Shown here piece after piece: positions 1 through 11,408 of a stretch of DNA of 64,000 nucleotides (the stretch's first letter is position 1; every line of letters starts with the position of its first letter). The notes under the pieces were generated by a model. The model saw nothing but the letters and a program-made list of their open reading frames with translations, ran no database searches and had not been told where the DNA came from. Source of the stretch: Podospora pseudoanserina. Taxonomy: Eukaryota; Ascomycota; Sordariomycetes; Sordariales; Podosporaceae. Location: contig NC_085920.1 in assembly GCF_035222485.1 (NCBI RefSeq), positions 2,604,001 through 2,668,000 of the forward strand. The letters run 5' to 3'. Position numbers and translations under genes: made by a program.

Positions 1-1754
1 TGTTTACGTTTTCAGTGAGGTCTTTCCATTTGCCCTCTACGTTGTCGACCTGAGCCTGACCGCCGAGTGTACCATCCGTGCCGACCTCTCTGGCCACCTT
101 GCTGACCTCAAACGCGAATGTTCCTAAGCGGTCCACCATGGTGTTGATGGTGTTCTTCAAATCCAAAATTTCACCCTGCACCTCGACCCCGATCTTCTTG
201 GTAAGGTCACCCCGAGCGACGGCCGTAGTGACCTTTGCTATTTCTCGCACCTGCGTTGTTAAATTCATAGCCATACCGTTGACGTTTTCCGTAAGATCTC
301 TCCAAGTGCCCTGGACATCATGTACCGTTGCTTGTCCGCCGAGTCGCCCTTCGGTTCCGACTTCCCTGGCAATCTTGGTAACTTCCCGTGCGAATTGTTG
401 GAGCTGGTCCACCATAGAGTTGATCGTTTTCTTCAGTTCAAAGATTTCTCCGCGGCACTCAGCCTGCACCTTTTGCGTCAAATCACCCTTTGCGACAGCC
501 GTGGTAACCTTGATGATATCTCGCACTTGTGTAGTCAGATTGTTGGCCATGGCATTCACGTTGACAGTCAGTTCGTTCCACATGCCCTGTACCCCTTCGA
601 CATCAGCCTGGCCGCCCAGGATACCTTCGGTTCCGACGTCTCTGGCGACGCGTGTGACTTCAGAGGCAAAAGTCCGCAGTTGGTCTACCATGGTGTTGAT
701 CGTTTGTTGCAGCTGTAGAATTTCTCCCTTGGCGGGGCGTTCAATTTTCTTGGTGAGATCACCATGGGCTACGGCGGTGGTAACAGAGGCGATTTCACGC
801 ACTATTATGCGAGGTGTTAGTGCTGCCGAGTCAATACTTTACCTGCATGATAGGGGGGATTCGTACCTTGATCAGTGAGGTTTTGAGCCATGACGTTCAC
901 TAGCAAAGAGTCAGTATGTCTGAGCGCTTATCAGAAACATGCATTACCGTGCCAGCAAACATACCGTTATCAGTTAGTTCTTTCCAAGTTCCATCAACAC
1001 CCTCGATTTGAGCCTGGCCACCGAGGATACCCTCGGTACCGACTTCACGGGCGACACGAGACACTTCGCTGGAGAAGACTTGCAGTTGATCCATCATGGT
1101 GTTGATGGTACGCTTGAAAGTGGTAATTTCGGGGTCCATTTCAACACTGTTCATCCGCACCTTCTTGGAAAGATCACCGCGGGCAACAGCCGTCACGATT
1201 TCACCAATCTCACGCAGGGCCTTTTGGAAGGCCTCGTTGGCCTTTTGATGCTTCCATAGCTCGCGTTCCAGAGTAGCGACCCTTTCCTGCTCGATAATGG
1301 CAAGGGCCCTCTCCTGGAGCTGCTTCTGCTCGAGAAGCTGGGCATTTACGCCATCCAGCTCCTGGCGCTGGCTGTCGAGAAGCTTGGACTGATCGTCAAC
1401 ATGCTCCCTCAAACCTTCGAGAGCCTCGTCGAGGAGCTCATCTCGCGGTAGCGGAGCAGCATATCCAGAATTCCCAGCCCTTGCTCTTTCGTCCGACAGA
1501 GAGAGATGGCCGTTTCCGTCAGGGGTGTCGGGAAGCAGGCTCGAGGTGGTCGTATTGGCACGGGCCTGAAGATGCTGGACACGGAGAACCAGCGCAGCAA
1601 GTTCGAGCTCGAGTTCGAGCTTTTCAGAAGTATCAGCGCCAGGGATATTGAAGCGGGTGTTGACGCGGAGATTCAAGAGAGGCGGCGTGGTCGGATCGGT
1701 CGCGAGACTTTTCAGAATAGCAGTCACAGCTGCTAGCGATGATTCGCCACTCAT
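1..1754 (-). CDS. nik-1: Group III hybrid histidine kinase (nik-1/os-1 type), 5' part
   Basis: This is the N-terminal part of the soluble osmosensing hybrid histidine kinase that feeds the HOG/OS MAP-kinase phosphorelay and is the known target pathway of dicarboximide and phenylpyrrole fungicides. Coding starts at the ATG at 1754 ([17 protein letters not shown]). Exons read 1754-965, 899-867 and 801-1, with introns of 65 nt each (donors GTATGT and GTACGA). After an N-terminal coiled region (about residues 90-175) come tandem HAMP modules, each carrying a 'VARGDLTKK..', 'INTMVDQL', '[14 protein letters not shown]' and 'W..LT.NVN' signature. Four modules are visible before the window edge. The kinase, receiver and remaining HAMP domains lie outside the window. 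The middle exon is only 33 nt ([11 protein letters not shown]) and links two HAMP modules in frame. No transmembrane segment is seen, as expected for this class. Family assignment is very secure; the symbol follows the Neurospora/Alternaria naming. Confidence 0.96.
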
Positions 1755-4700
1755 GGTTGCGGCACAGAGGGCCGTTTAGACCCAGCAGCCGTGATATTGT
1801 CTCTGATGGGCGATGCCAGCGGTGGGAGAGACAGAGAGGTAAACGGTACAAAACGGGGGTAGCGACGGCGGGGTGATGGCGGTTAAAATGATTTGGGTCG
1901 CGGGGAACGACTTATCGAGGTGGTCGGCGGCGTAGGTGCAACTCATGCGGGGAATACTGAATTGGCGGCGAGTCCAGGTGCAGTATGTGGATTACACGAC
2001 CCTTTGAGCGATGGGAATGCGACGGGCGACGATGGGATGACAGGCGACAGGCGACAGGCGACAGGTGGATTGCAAAACGCACAGAGGCTCGGATGGTGTG
2101 GCCGAGTTGCGCAGATGTCGTCGTCGGGTAACGGCACCAGAGTGTCGGGGAAGGCAAAAAAAGGGTCTTGCAAAAAGTTGAGTTGGACTGTAGTCGTCCA
2201 AATGGGCCGAAACCGCCGTGCGTAGGGTCTAGGCGAAGCGGAGACGCGGGTGTATTGTGAGGAGAGCTTTGTTCAGCCCCTCGTCGTCCTGTTGGACTTG
2301 TGCGGCCTGGTGAAAGGGTGAGGCAGCAGCAAAGGACTCGGGCGTCTTTGAGGGTGGGAGTGGGAACAGGGAGGAGGAGACGTGAAGAGAGGAGGAGGAT
2401 TGAGAAAATGGGGTAGTCTGGGGGGCCGGTCGGGTCGCCGAGGAGGGCAAGGGATCGACGCTTCCCTGTCAATTCCCTGCACAACCGCCCTTTTTTTTAG
2501 TGGCAGTACGAAGAGTGATAGATAATACGGCAATAGATAGTGGTAGGGTGGTGGGCGAGCCGTTGTGCCGTTGTCTTGTCTCGAACAGAAGAGCTGAATG
2601 TTGAATGGATGGCTTCTCTACACCGACATGTCTTTCAGGTGGTGTCTGTCTACAGCAAGCACACTACAAGTACCTAGGGACCTAATGGATCCCGCCGTTC
2701 AAATCAAGAAATAGGTCCTAGCCACCTGTCAGACAGTAGCCTGGGCGGGCAGCTAAAAGAGACTGCTGCTCTGGCCTCGTCCTGACTCGGGACACGCCCA
2801 ATCTGCCCACCTACTCACCCACTCTTCCCGAACTGTCGGTTCGCGTTGCTGTGCACTAACAACCGTAGCGGCCCGACATTTACAACGTTCCCGTTTCTTC
2901 AGGCGTCGCCAGTTTGGGGTTTATCTGAACTATCTGATCTATCTGATGTCTCCGTGACGCCTCCCTACCCGCCCCCCCTCCCTTCTGTCTTGGTGGTGCA
3001 GGTGGTGCTTGTCCAAAGAGAGGTGAGTGCTCCGTTGCTAGAGACATGCAGCTGTGCCGTGTGAGCTTCCCCGCTCGGGGGTTGCAGATGGTGCGCGGTA
3101 GGGCCTCAGGCAACATGCATTTTCTCTGAGTGCCTGATGGGAAAGCGCGAAAGCTCGAGCGACCTTTTTTTTCGCCTGATGAGTTCTCGCTTGCTTCGGA
3201 CGCCACTGCGGGGCTCCAGACACAGGCGTGTCTCGCTGTGGCTCTATCTTTTGGGCGCTTCAAGCCTGTGTCTTCTTCGCCCACATCGTCACACGGAAAA
3301 TGCAGCGTTCCAAATGAAGGCCGGCACATGGTTCTCATGCTTCAGAGCTCATTGGTTTGACGCTTGAAGGTCCGTGAGAGTCTCACATCTCCATCCTAGC
3401 ATCACTGCGGCGATATCCCACACCATCCATTACTCAATTCCGAATATTATCCGTCGTTTCGTTTCGCATTCAAAAAAACATTCCCATACCTATTCCAGCA
3501 ACCAAGCAGCTTTCCATGGCAATCTGATCGACAGGGTCGACCGACAGCTTCCCACCATGTACGGGCAAGCCGTCCGTGGCCACCAAAACCCCCGATCCTG
3601 AAAGGATGTGCATGCTCCTAGCGATCTCCTCCTGGTGAGTCTATCTTTTTTTCACTTCCTCAAGCTGATGCTTCAAGTCAAAGTCAATATCTTGAGGGCA
3701 GCATTCGAAGCGAGTGTTCGCCCACCCCGCGGCCGCACTGACCAGTTATCTTCAGCCACTGACGTCATGGGGCACATGGGGAGTTTGCCTGAGGCGCATT
3801 GCCATCCCATTCTTTTGTCTACTTGTTAGACCCTTACCGCCAACCCTGACAACAGAAATCCCATAAAACGACAGGTAAAAGAGCCATGTGGCTCAAGCAA
3901 CGTCCATGGCGTTATGGCCCCCATACTGACAGCTGCGATCGCACTGTTATTTATTGAAAAACGCTTGCCAAGCAGCATGTCCATGGTCCATGGTACACAT
4001 AAAACTGTCTCATTCTTTGCTTGGTAAGTCCACATATCACCTGATGCCCACAGCTGTTGAGACCTGAAAGTCCTGAAAAGGTGAAACAAAAGCTCCTTGG
4101 AGAATCCCAAGCATGTCTGTCGGATGAACCAGCCGATCGGCAAGGGGCTGACATCCCGTCAAACCCATTATACTGTCGTTCTCTCACAGTAGCTGGAATC
4201 CGTCCCTGGACCAGGCAGTTCTTTGCTCGTATAGGGGTTAACACCGGACGAATCACGGCCATATCCGATATCCCTTCTACCAAAACCTCTGGCACGTGAT
4301 CAAGACATCATAGGGAATGTCCTCTGGATCTGATCAACCGTTCCGGGGTGTTGACAGCGGTGGAGGACGGCCAATGGCGGCACCCATATTCCACTTAGCA
4401 AGCGGAAGGGAAAAGGATTGACCGTCTGGTGCGTTTTATATCTCTGATGAAGGGCCATGAACGACCACACAGTAGCTCTGTTCGATACCCCACGTGGGGT
4501 CCGACATGGCTCGGGTGTCCACAGACAACGGAGGAGAAGTTCCCTACGTGCATTGATCTGCACATGGAGTAACCGACGAACGAAAATGGCAATGCAAACC
4601 GCCCGCTCACCACCGGCTTTAGTAAAAATGTTCGACATGAATTCAGAAGGAGGCAGCCGGGTCTACATCAACACGTGGACCGGGGCCGGGAGCCGGGATT

Positions 4701-5054
4701 ATTATGGAAGACAAGGCCGGATCCATGAACCGGCGGTGGCAACCGCCAAGTCGGGTGGTCGGACAGCCGGCACCTCCAGGGAACTGAGAGACATTCTTTG
4801 TGTCTGGGCCTTTTTTTGTTCTCAGACCGAGACTTCCCGAGACAACTGTTTCGAGGTCTGGATTGCTTGTGGCAGGATGGGATCTTGCATGCAGGGATTG
4901 GTAGGAAGGAGGGGGGTCATCAGACTTCTAAGGCCATTCAGGTATCCAGTTGCAAGCGACTACTCCAAGGAACCATTACTATTACCAGACCCAAGACCCA
5001 AAATATCGCCTTTGTCTGTCATACATGCGGTAACATTTCAACCCAAGCAGGACT
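1755..5054. other. Long intergenic region upstream of the histidine kinase
   Basis: About 3.3 kb lies between the kinase start and the 3' end of the next gene. I see no protein I recognise. Open frames of 60-210 codons occur on both strands, the longest at 4457-5089 (+), but their translations are rich in Arg, Ser and Cys and show no motif, so they look fortuitous. The part next to the kinase is probably its promoter and 5' UTR; long leaders with upstream ATGs are common for such genes in filamentous fungi (inference). Confidence 0.5.
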
Positions 5055-6555
5055 CTAAAACACACCTAGAGGTGCGGCCCGTAAACTGATGAAGACCTCC
5101 ACTACCAAGAACACGCGGGCGGCCAGCATCACAATTAGCATGGTGATACCGATTATGAAAGGGGTGATGAGAAGGGGCATAACCGCCTGGCCCAACACTG
5201 CGACTTCATCATCCGATTCGTAATGCTCTGATTCGTCGCACCAGCTCTTCCAAAGACACATGAAATCACACCGAGAATCAGCCAAGAAAAAGCGGCTGCA
5301 AAGAGTGTAGCCAATATCAGAGCTGGTCCTGTAGATGCGATGATAATGGAGGACACCTTCCAGATAACGGCCTCTTGAACAGTGGGAAATTCGAAGTTCC
5401 AAGCCGAAAGATGAACACCACCGTAGGCCACAGGTAGGACGGGAGAGCTAAATACTGCTAACTCGTGATGATAGACATAGGCCAGGGCTTTGAGGAGGAA
5501 GTCGAAGGGGTCTTTGGGTACGAGTTTGTGCTGAAAGTTGAGAATATTGCCATGGTTTCTATAGAAAAGCGAGTCTGTTTCTTTGGCCGCTCTGTGGATA
5601 GTTTTCATGGCGTTTCGGTCTTTGACTTCGTAGGAGCCTTGGAGGTCAAGGGGTTTCTGATCACAGATAAGCAATCTGAGTACAGCCACAAGGGCTACAC
5701 GGGCAGCCAATAATGGTACCTTCGTCATGGGGTCGAAGATGATTTACATTAAACCAAAAGGCATACATCAAAATTGCACAAACCACATGTACCATAATGT
5801 GCAGCTCCAACAGACTGAGTGGTAAGCCATATACCTTGCGCGCAGCACACTCAATAATCACCCAACTAACTTGGATAACAACCAGCGATTTCTTGAAGAA
5901 GTCCGCCTTGCTCTGATGCATTATGAAGGACCTTGGCAGCATCAGTGCTTTGACATCTTGATCTGCTACCTCCTTTGCAAGATGGGCAGAGATTATACAT
6001 GTGCGCATTTTGTGCCCTTCATCTATGTCGCTTTCTTGGTGCCTCACTGTGAGCCTACCCATCGTTACGAAGAAGGCATATTGCATATCGAAAACACACT
6101 ATATTTGGTGTCAGCCTAGCTACCAACAATGGTGTAACATCCGAGGAGGTTTATGTATCAAATGCACATTTCAGACTCACATGGTCGGTTATATATGCTT
6201 GGTCTTCGAAGTGAGCATCTGCTGTACTGCCAGAGTCCTTTCTTGTAGTCATCATCTTCTCATCGCACTTTTCACATGGTGTCGGGTTGTGCCATGGGAA
6301 CACGACTGGTAAGCTTGAAACGGGGTTTTGGTAGCTCCTGCCTGGAAACTGGATGTCTGCAACAGTCGAAGTGTCGAAACTGACCGTTTCAGCTGTGATT
6401 ATATCACCCAAGGTATCTGTTGTGGCATCATCAACGAGCTTTGTTTTGTCCTTTTGTTCCTCTTCTTTCTCGCGCAAATGTTTCAACAGTGCTCTTGCTT
6501 CGAAGAATTGAGAACAGGCTACGGTGGTAAGGTATGCATGTGCAAAAGTTATTAT
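5055..6555 (-). CDS. Unnamed fungal multi-pass membrane protein (5' end unresolved)
   Basis: Four exons fit together without phase error: 6555-6181, 6098-5748, 5656-5272 and 5197-5055 (417 residues, stop TAG at 5055-5057). The translation carries the order of blocks I know from a large uncharacterised Pezizomycotina family: a soluble 'SQFFEARALLKHL' helix, 'MQYAFFVTMGRLTV', 'KADFFKKSLVVIQVSW', 'CAARKVYGLPLSLLELHI', 'CAILMYAFWFN-KPLDLQ' (the junction falls exactly at an intron), 'YGGVHLSAWNFEFPT' and a C-terminal 'ARVFLVVEVFISLRAAP'. About five or six hydrophobic segments are visible. Function is unknown; membership rests on remembered sequence style, not a search. Donors are GTGAGT, GTAAAT and GTGTGA. 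Upstream exons must exist because exon one here opens at an acceptor (CTTCCAG) and has no good start. The nearest donor upstream would be GTGAGG at about 6666. Confidence 0.72.
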
Positions 6556-7965
6556 CTGGAAGTAGTTTTTGACGGATGGGAGATTCAGTGATATTTTGAA
6601 AGCAAAGCCTGTTTTCTTGCGTGTCTCTCTCCTCAAGCCTACAGATCAGCCCGTCGTACAGCCTCACCTTGTATGCCGCCTATGGCGACGTGGGGGCTAT
6701 ATCCGGTTCCCGGCATCCAATAGGCTGGCCGTCAAAATGTCTATTAAGGCCTCAGCATAGGTCGCCTGATATGCCGCGTATTTCTCAAGTAAAAGTGCAC
6801 TGCTGGTTTTTTTGGAGGTATTGGACTTCTCAATCCGCACGCTGGCATCGGCCCATACCCGCTCGGCCTTGGATTTCATACCCCATCCTTGAATAGTTTC
6901 GGCTGGCTGCAGGTAGGAAAGCCCCTTTCCCAGCACCAAGGCTCGTCTGTGTACATGTCTCGATTTACGTGATACCGCAACGTGAGGGGTTGGGATGCAC
7001 CACATGCGGTGATACAGATCGGGGGGGAAAGTCAGGGTCGATCCCTTCGTGCAGGTAAGTCAGCTGTCCAAGGTTGGTGGGATGGGATTCTCATCATACG
7101 AGGCTGTGTCCAGATAGATAGATCTCTCCCTCGGATGTCCAATGAAGGACGACTATGGCACTTGGTAATTTTGCTGGGGGGGGTTTTGTGCTGTGATGTC
7201 GCCGCCAGTATCCTGAACCAAGTGAGAAGAATATTCTCAGTGACAAATGTGATGACACTGGATTGTGATACTGTGAGGAGGGAATGTTCACATCAGATTG
7301 GATATTGGAATTGTCATTCTGCCATGGCTAATCTCCATGGGAATCTTTCGGGGCAGTAGACTCACAGAACAGTTCCAAGTGGCAGTGCTTGGGTCACCTG
7401 CTTCTGATCTGAGGGGGAAGCCAGTTCCACGAACACGGTGGTATCCGTACGTACTGGAGTCTCTCTCAGGTTTGAGGATATATATTCGCGGCAAGGTTAC
7501 CAGCGAAATCGGGATCAGACTGAGCGTAATCCCAACACCATGGTGCGGATTTGTTTCTCTTTAGGATTGATCTCGGGGACAATAAACCGCTCAAGCTTTT
7601 CGCCATGTGGCAATACTTATATTACAGAATGAAGGATCACAGTGAGTACAATGACATCGACCAAGAACCATCAGTCCTTTTTTGCGATATTTGTCCCACC
7701 GATTTCAGATTAGTGGTTGTCATGGCAGCGAACCCCCTATTCGTTCCAAGAACTTAAAAGAGGGTTAGGGTAGTTGTACACTCAGCACAGCTTCACTTTT
7801 TACCGATAAGATAAGGAATTTCATCCCACCTTTGAGCTGCACACCAGCGCGCGCAATTGGATCGATTCGCCAGCCAGCCAAAAGGTTATTTTTCCTCTCT
7901 GGTAGCAAACCTTCCTCCTTCTTGATCAGCCCGCCGACTGATCGCATCAGCTAGCTAGCTAGTCG
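6556..7965 (-). other. Probable 5' exons of the membrane-family gene, and DUS2 upstream region
   Basis: Minus-strand open stretches at about 7005-6697 and 7494-7288 could supply the missing N-terminal exons of the membrane-family gene. One ends '..STATWNCS' at a GTGAGT donor near 7365, which resembles the family's N-terminal block ending in W.C before the first membrane helix. I could not find one consistent splice path through them, so the start codon is not called. The sequence may hold real exons, partly decayed exons, or chance frames. The last few hundred bases before 7966 should contain the DUS2 promoter. Confidence 0.35.
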
Positions 7966-9580
7966 ATGGCTTTCAGGTCACTCAGCCACCACTCACGGGT
8001 CCTGTCTCGACTGCTGCCAACCGTTTCCGTTCCCGCTGTTGCAAGAGTTACCGCCGCTGCCCCCACTACTACTACATTTGCGATCAGGACGTCGAACCCC
8101 CTTCGAACGATGGCTTCGACGGCGGCAGAGGTTGCCATGCCACCAACCGAACCAGCTTTCACCATCCAAGAAACCACATCTCCCGCCAATCCTGTCGGGC
8201 GCACCCCCGAAGAAGCCGCCGCGGCAGAGAACACAGTACAATGGTGCATCTCCTCCCTTCCCGAAGAGGTCCTCGCAAGGAGGGTGCCCATCCCCCCCAA
8301 CGGCGTCGACTACAGAGGCAAGATTGTTCTCGCGCCAATGGTACGATCGGGGGAGCTGCCGGCCAGGTTGCTGGCGCTCAAGTACGGGGCTGATTTAGTA
8401 TGGGGTATGTTCCCTCTCCCTTCCTTTCTTTACATTTCTTTGCTAACAAGGTGTGATTGATAAAACAGGCCCAGAAACAGTCGACCACTCCCTCATCGGC
8501 ACCACCCGGCGAACCAACCCCCGAACCTCCTGCATCGAATGGACCCGCCCCCCCTCCCAAGCCCACAACAAAGCTGGTTACGACGAGAACGTCATCTTCC
8601 GGCTTGACCCAACAAGGGAAAAGGGAAAGCTGGTCTTCCAGATTGGAACCTCTGACCCGGATAGAGCGCTCGCGGCGGCGAGGCTGGTGGCGGGGGATGT
8701 GGCTGGGATAGACGTCAACGCCGGCTGTCCAAAGCCTTTCTCTACCTCGGGCGGGATGGGCGCTGCGCTGTTGCAGACGCCGGATAAGCTTGTTGCCATC
8801 CTGGAGAATCTGACGAGGCATATCATCCCCGAGTTTGGGATTGGGGTCTCGGTGAAGATTAGATTGCTGGAGACACCGGAGAAGACGGAGGCGTTGGTTA
8901 GGAGGTTGGTGGGGACGGGGATCACGGGGTTGACGATCCACTGCCGGACTACGCCTATGCGACCGAGGGAACGGGCGATAAGGGGGCAGTTGAGGATGAT
9001 TGGATACATCTGTCGCGAGGCGGGGGTGGCGTGCGTGGTGAATGGGGATGTGGCGGACAGGCGGGATGGGTATAAGCTCATGGAGGAGTTCAGGGTGGAC
9101 GGGGCGATGATTGCGACGGCGGCGGAGAAGAATCCGAATGTGTTTTTGAAGGAGGGGGAGGAGAAGACAACGTGGGAGCAATATGCGAGGGAGCTGGTGA
9201 GGTTTGCGATGGAGGTGGAGAATAAGATGAGTAATACCAAGTTTACGCTCAGTCAGATTGTGCCGGGGCGGGAGCCGGTTTATAAGACCATGTGCGCGCA
9301 GGGGAAGAGTTATGAGGAGTTGGTTAAGGTGATGGGGTTTGAGGAGATGGTGGAGATGGCGAGGAGGACGGATGAGGTGTTGAGGTTGGGGGAGTGGGTG
9401 CCAAAGAAGGAGGGCAAGGGGAAGAAGGGGCAGCAGCAGCAGGTGAAGGGGAAGAACGAGAAGAAGAGGAAGAGTGAGGATGAGGTTGATGGGGCAAAGG
9501 AGGTCAAGAAAGAGAAGGTGGTGGTGGTTGCTGAGCCAGTTGCCCAACAGGACGGGCCTGCTCTTGCTCAGGCAGCGTAA
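7966..9580 (+). CDS. DUS2: tRNA-dihydrouridine(20) synthase, DUS2/SMM1 class
   Basis: This flavoenzyme reduces a uridine in the D-loop of cytoplasmic tRNAs to dihydrouridine, using FMN and NADPH. Exons 7966-8404 and 8469-9580 join across a 64-nt intron (GTATGT..ACAG) to give 516 residues. The TIM-barrel domain begins at 'GKIVLAPMVRSGELPARLLALKYGADLVWG' style sequence (about residue 118). It shows the 'NAGCPKPFSTSGGMGAALL' motif, whose Cys is the catalytic acid, then 'GLTIHCRTTP' and 'VACVVNGDV' for phosphate/FMN binding. The last 70 residues are a Lys/Glu-rich tail typical of fungal copies. The first 48 residues are Arg/Ser/Thr/Ala-rich and resemble a mitochondrial presequence; a second in-frame ATG at 8110 (MASTAAEVAMPP) would give a cytosolic form. 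It converges on PPE1, with 298 bp between the stops. Confidence 0.93.
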
Positions 9581-9878
9581 ACTGAGTTGGTTGTGATTTG
9601 GAGATGGATATACCCCTTGTATTATATTTGAGTTATGGGCGAGCATGGTTGGTAGATGTACAAAATAGACGGGCAGGCAGCATATGGAAAGGAAAATATA
9701 GATACGGTTTAGCGTTTGATCTCTTGCCTCGTGGAGATGGACAAATCCACGGACTTTGAACAGTAACCAAACCGATGAACAAATTATGAACTTTCCGCAA
9801 TGGTTTCCATATTCACATCACACAACCCCATATGTATTCCCTTTCATCCCATCATGATTATGCATCCCCACCCCCACC

Positions 9879-11408
9879 CTAAACCCTCCTCCCCTGCGCC
9901 AACAACTCCGACACCTTCGGCGGCAACACCAACGCACTCCTGTCATTCCTCCTGTAAAAGTCCACCAGCGCCACCGCCGTCTTCTCAGGCAAGTCCTCAT
10001 GAATAAAGTGCCCCGCCTCAGGAAACACCTGGAGAGCATATTTCCCTATTTTTGTTTCTGTCAGCAACCATCACCTCTCATTTCTCACGTATAGAAAGGT
10101 AAAACACACCCTGCATCTGCCCAATAGTCAACTCGGTATCCAACCTATCCGTCCCCGCCAAAAGCAACATCTTCCCCGCCCCCCTTCCCCAACCCCGTCG
10201 CCCCTTGCCCCAAAAACTTCTTGCTCAATCCCACAAACCACCCTTGCCAAAACGGCTGGGTAGAACTAAGATCCGTCCGCCATTTCCACGGTTTTGACAC
10301 CTTCGTTGAGGGTGGCTGTTGCTGTGGTTGTGTGGTTGTGGTGGTGGTATCGACTAATAGAGCAGGGACACTAACCCTCGCACTGACGCTATTTCTTATT
10401 GTTCGTGACCTAACATGCCATTCGATGCCTTCCTTTAATGAATGAAACCCCTGTGGCCGGGTGCTGAGGTATGTCTGCATTGACTGCAAGGCGTCTAGGG
10501 CTGAGCCTTCGACAACATCGAGTACTGCGTATCCCAGTAGGGAAACTGAAGGGGGAAGAAGGGGTTGGTAGGCGAGTTCGGTGACGACGGCTCCGCCTAG
10601 AGAATGGCCTACTAGGATGAGAGGGGGGATGTCAGGCCAGGACATGGCTTTGGCCGTGAGGAGGATTGCATTGCAGAGGTCTTGGGATAGAGTACCGAGG
10701 GAGAGGTTGGTTGGTTCGTTGGGGCTGGGGGTGGTGATGGTTGTTAGGCCGTGGCCGCGGGCGTCGAGGGAGAGGATGCCGGCTGAGGGGAGACGTTTGC
10801 GAATTTCAGAGCCGAGGACGGCGAAGGAGAGGGCGGAGGAGCCGGCGCCGTGGTGGGTTACGAAGAGGGGACCGCCGGTGGATGGTTTGGCTCCTGGTGC
10901 TGGGTTGTTGGTGGTTGAAGGGGTAGGGGGATCAGGGGAGGTGAGGTAGACGTGGTAGGTTATGGTCCCGTCTGTTGAGAGGAGGGAGAGTTCACGTTCA
11001 AAGTAGGTTGTCCAGGGGATTGGGTCTAGGGACGAGCGGGTTGGAACTCTGAGGAGGGTGTTAGTTAGAAGTTGATATCAGAATCGGTGAGTTAGGGTGA
11101 ACATACCCTTGTGGCCTTGCAAACAGAGCTCTACCCGGTGATGGGATTACTGTGCCTGTTGATGAGACTGAAGATGCTGACGAGGAGTCGTCATCTTGTG
11201 GGTGGTTTGGGATAGATGAGAGAGATCCAAACTGGTCTTCATCTTCTTCATCCAGCTCATTGAAGTCGGGAAGACCAACAGGTGGCTGTAATGTCGTTGC
11301 TGGGATTGGCATTGCCGTGGTCCCCATGGCTTGGCTTGGTGCGTAGGCGTGCGCTTGCATCGTGTTGGAAAGTCTTGCTTTTGCCCACTTCTTCTGCAAC
11401 TCGCTCAT
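9879..11408 (-). CDS. PPE1: Protein phosphatase methylesterase 1 (apparent one-base frame break)
   Basis: This alpha/beta hydrolase removes the C-terminal methyl ester from the PP2A catalytic subunit. Coding starts at the ATG at 11408 (MSELQKKWAKARL). Exons are 11408-11107, 11048-10110 and 10045-9879, with introns GTATGT..TCAG and GTGTGT..ATAG. Visible parts are an acidic/Ser-rich N-terminus, 'FVTHHGAGSSALSFA' (oxyanion region), 'GILSLDARGHGLT', the nucleophile elbow 'LVGHSLGGAVVTELA', and the catalytic His in 'VFPEAGHFIHEDLPEK'. The frame changes near a run of six C (plus strand, 10179-10184). Before it the protein reads 'LGQGATGLGKG', after it 'KMLLLAGTDRLDTELTIGQMQ' in the next frame. Total exon length is one base over a whole number of codons, and one G fewer would give a normal family sequence. 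A consensus error is likelier than a true null allele, because everything downstream is conserved. Confidence 0.9.

Noticed and set aside
78-878. 266-codon plus-strand open frame at the left edge
   Set aside because: Shadow of the HAMP repeats of the kinase; its internal repeats mirror the HAMP periodicity.
4457-5089. Plus-strand open frame of 210 codons in the kinase upstream region
   Set aside because: No motif, odd composition (Arg, Ser, Cys, Gly), no splice context, and it runs into the antisense 3' end of the membrane gene; likely chance.
8378-9646. 422-codon open frame antisense to DUS2
   Set aside because: Leu/Pro/His-rich shadow; DUS2 motifs on the plus strand are decisive.
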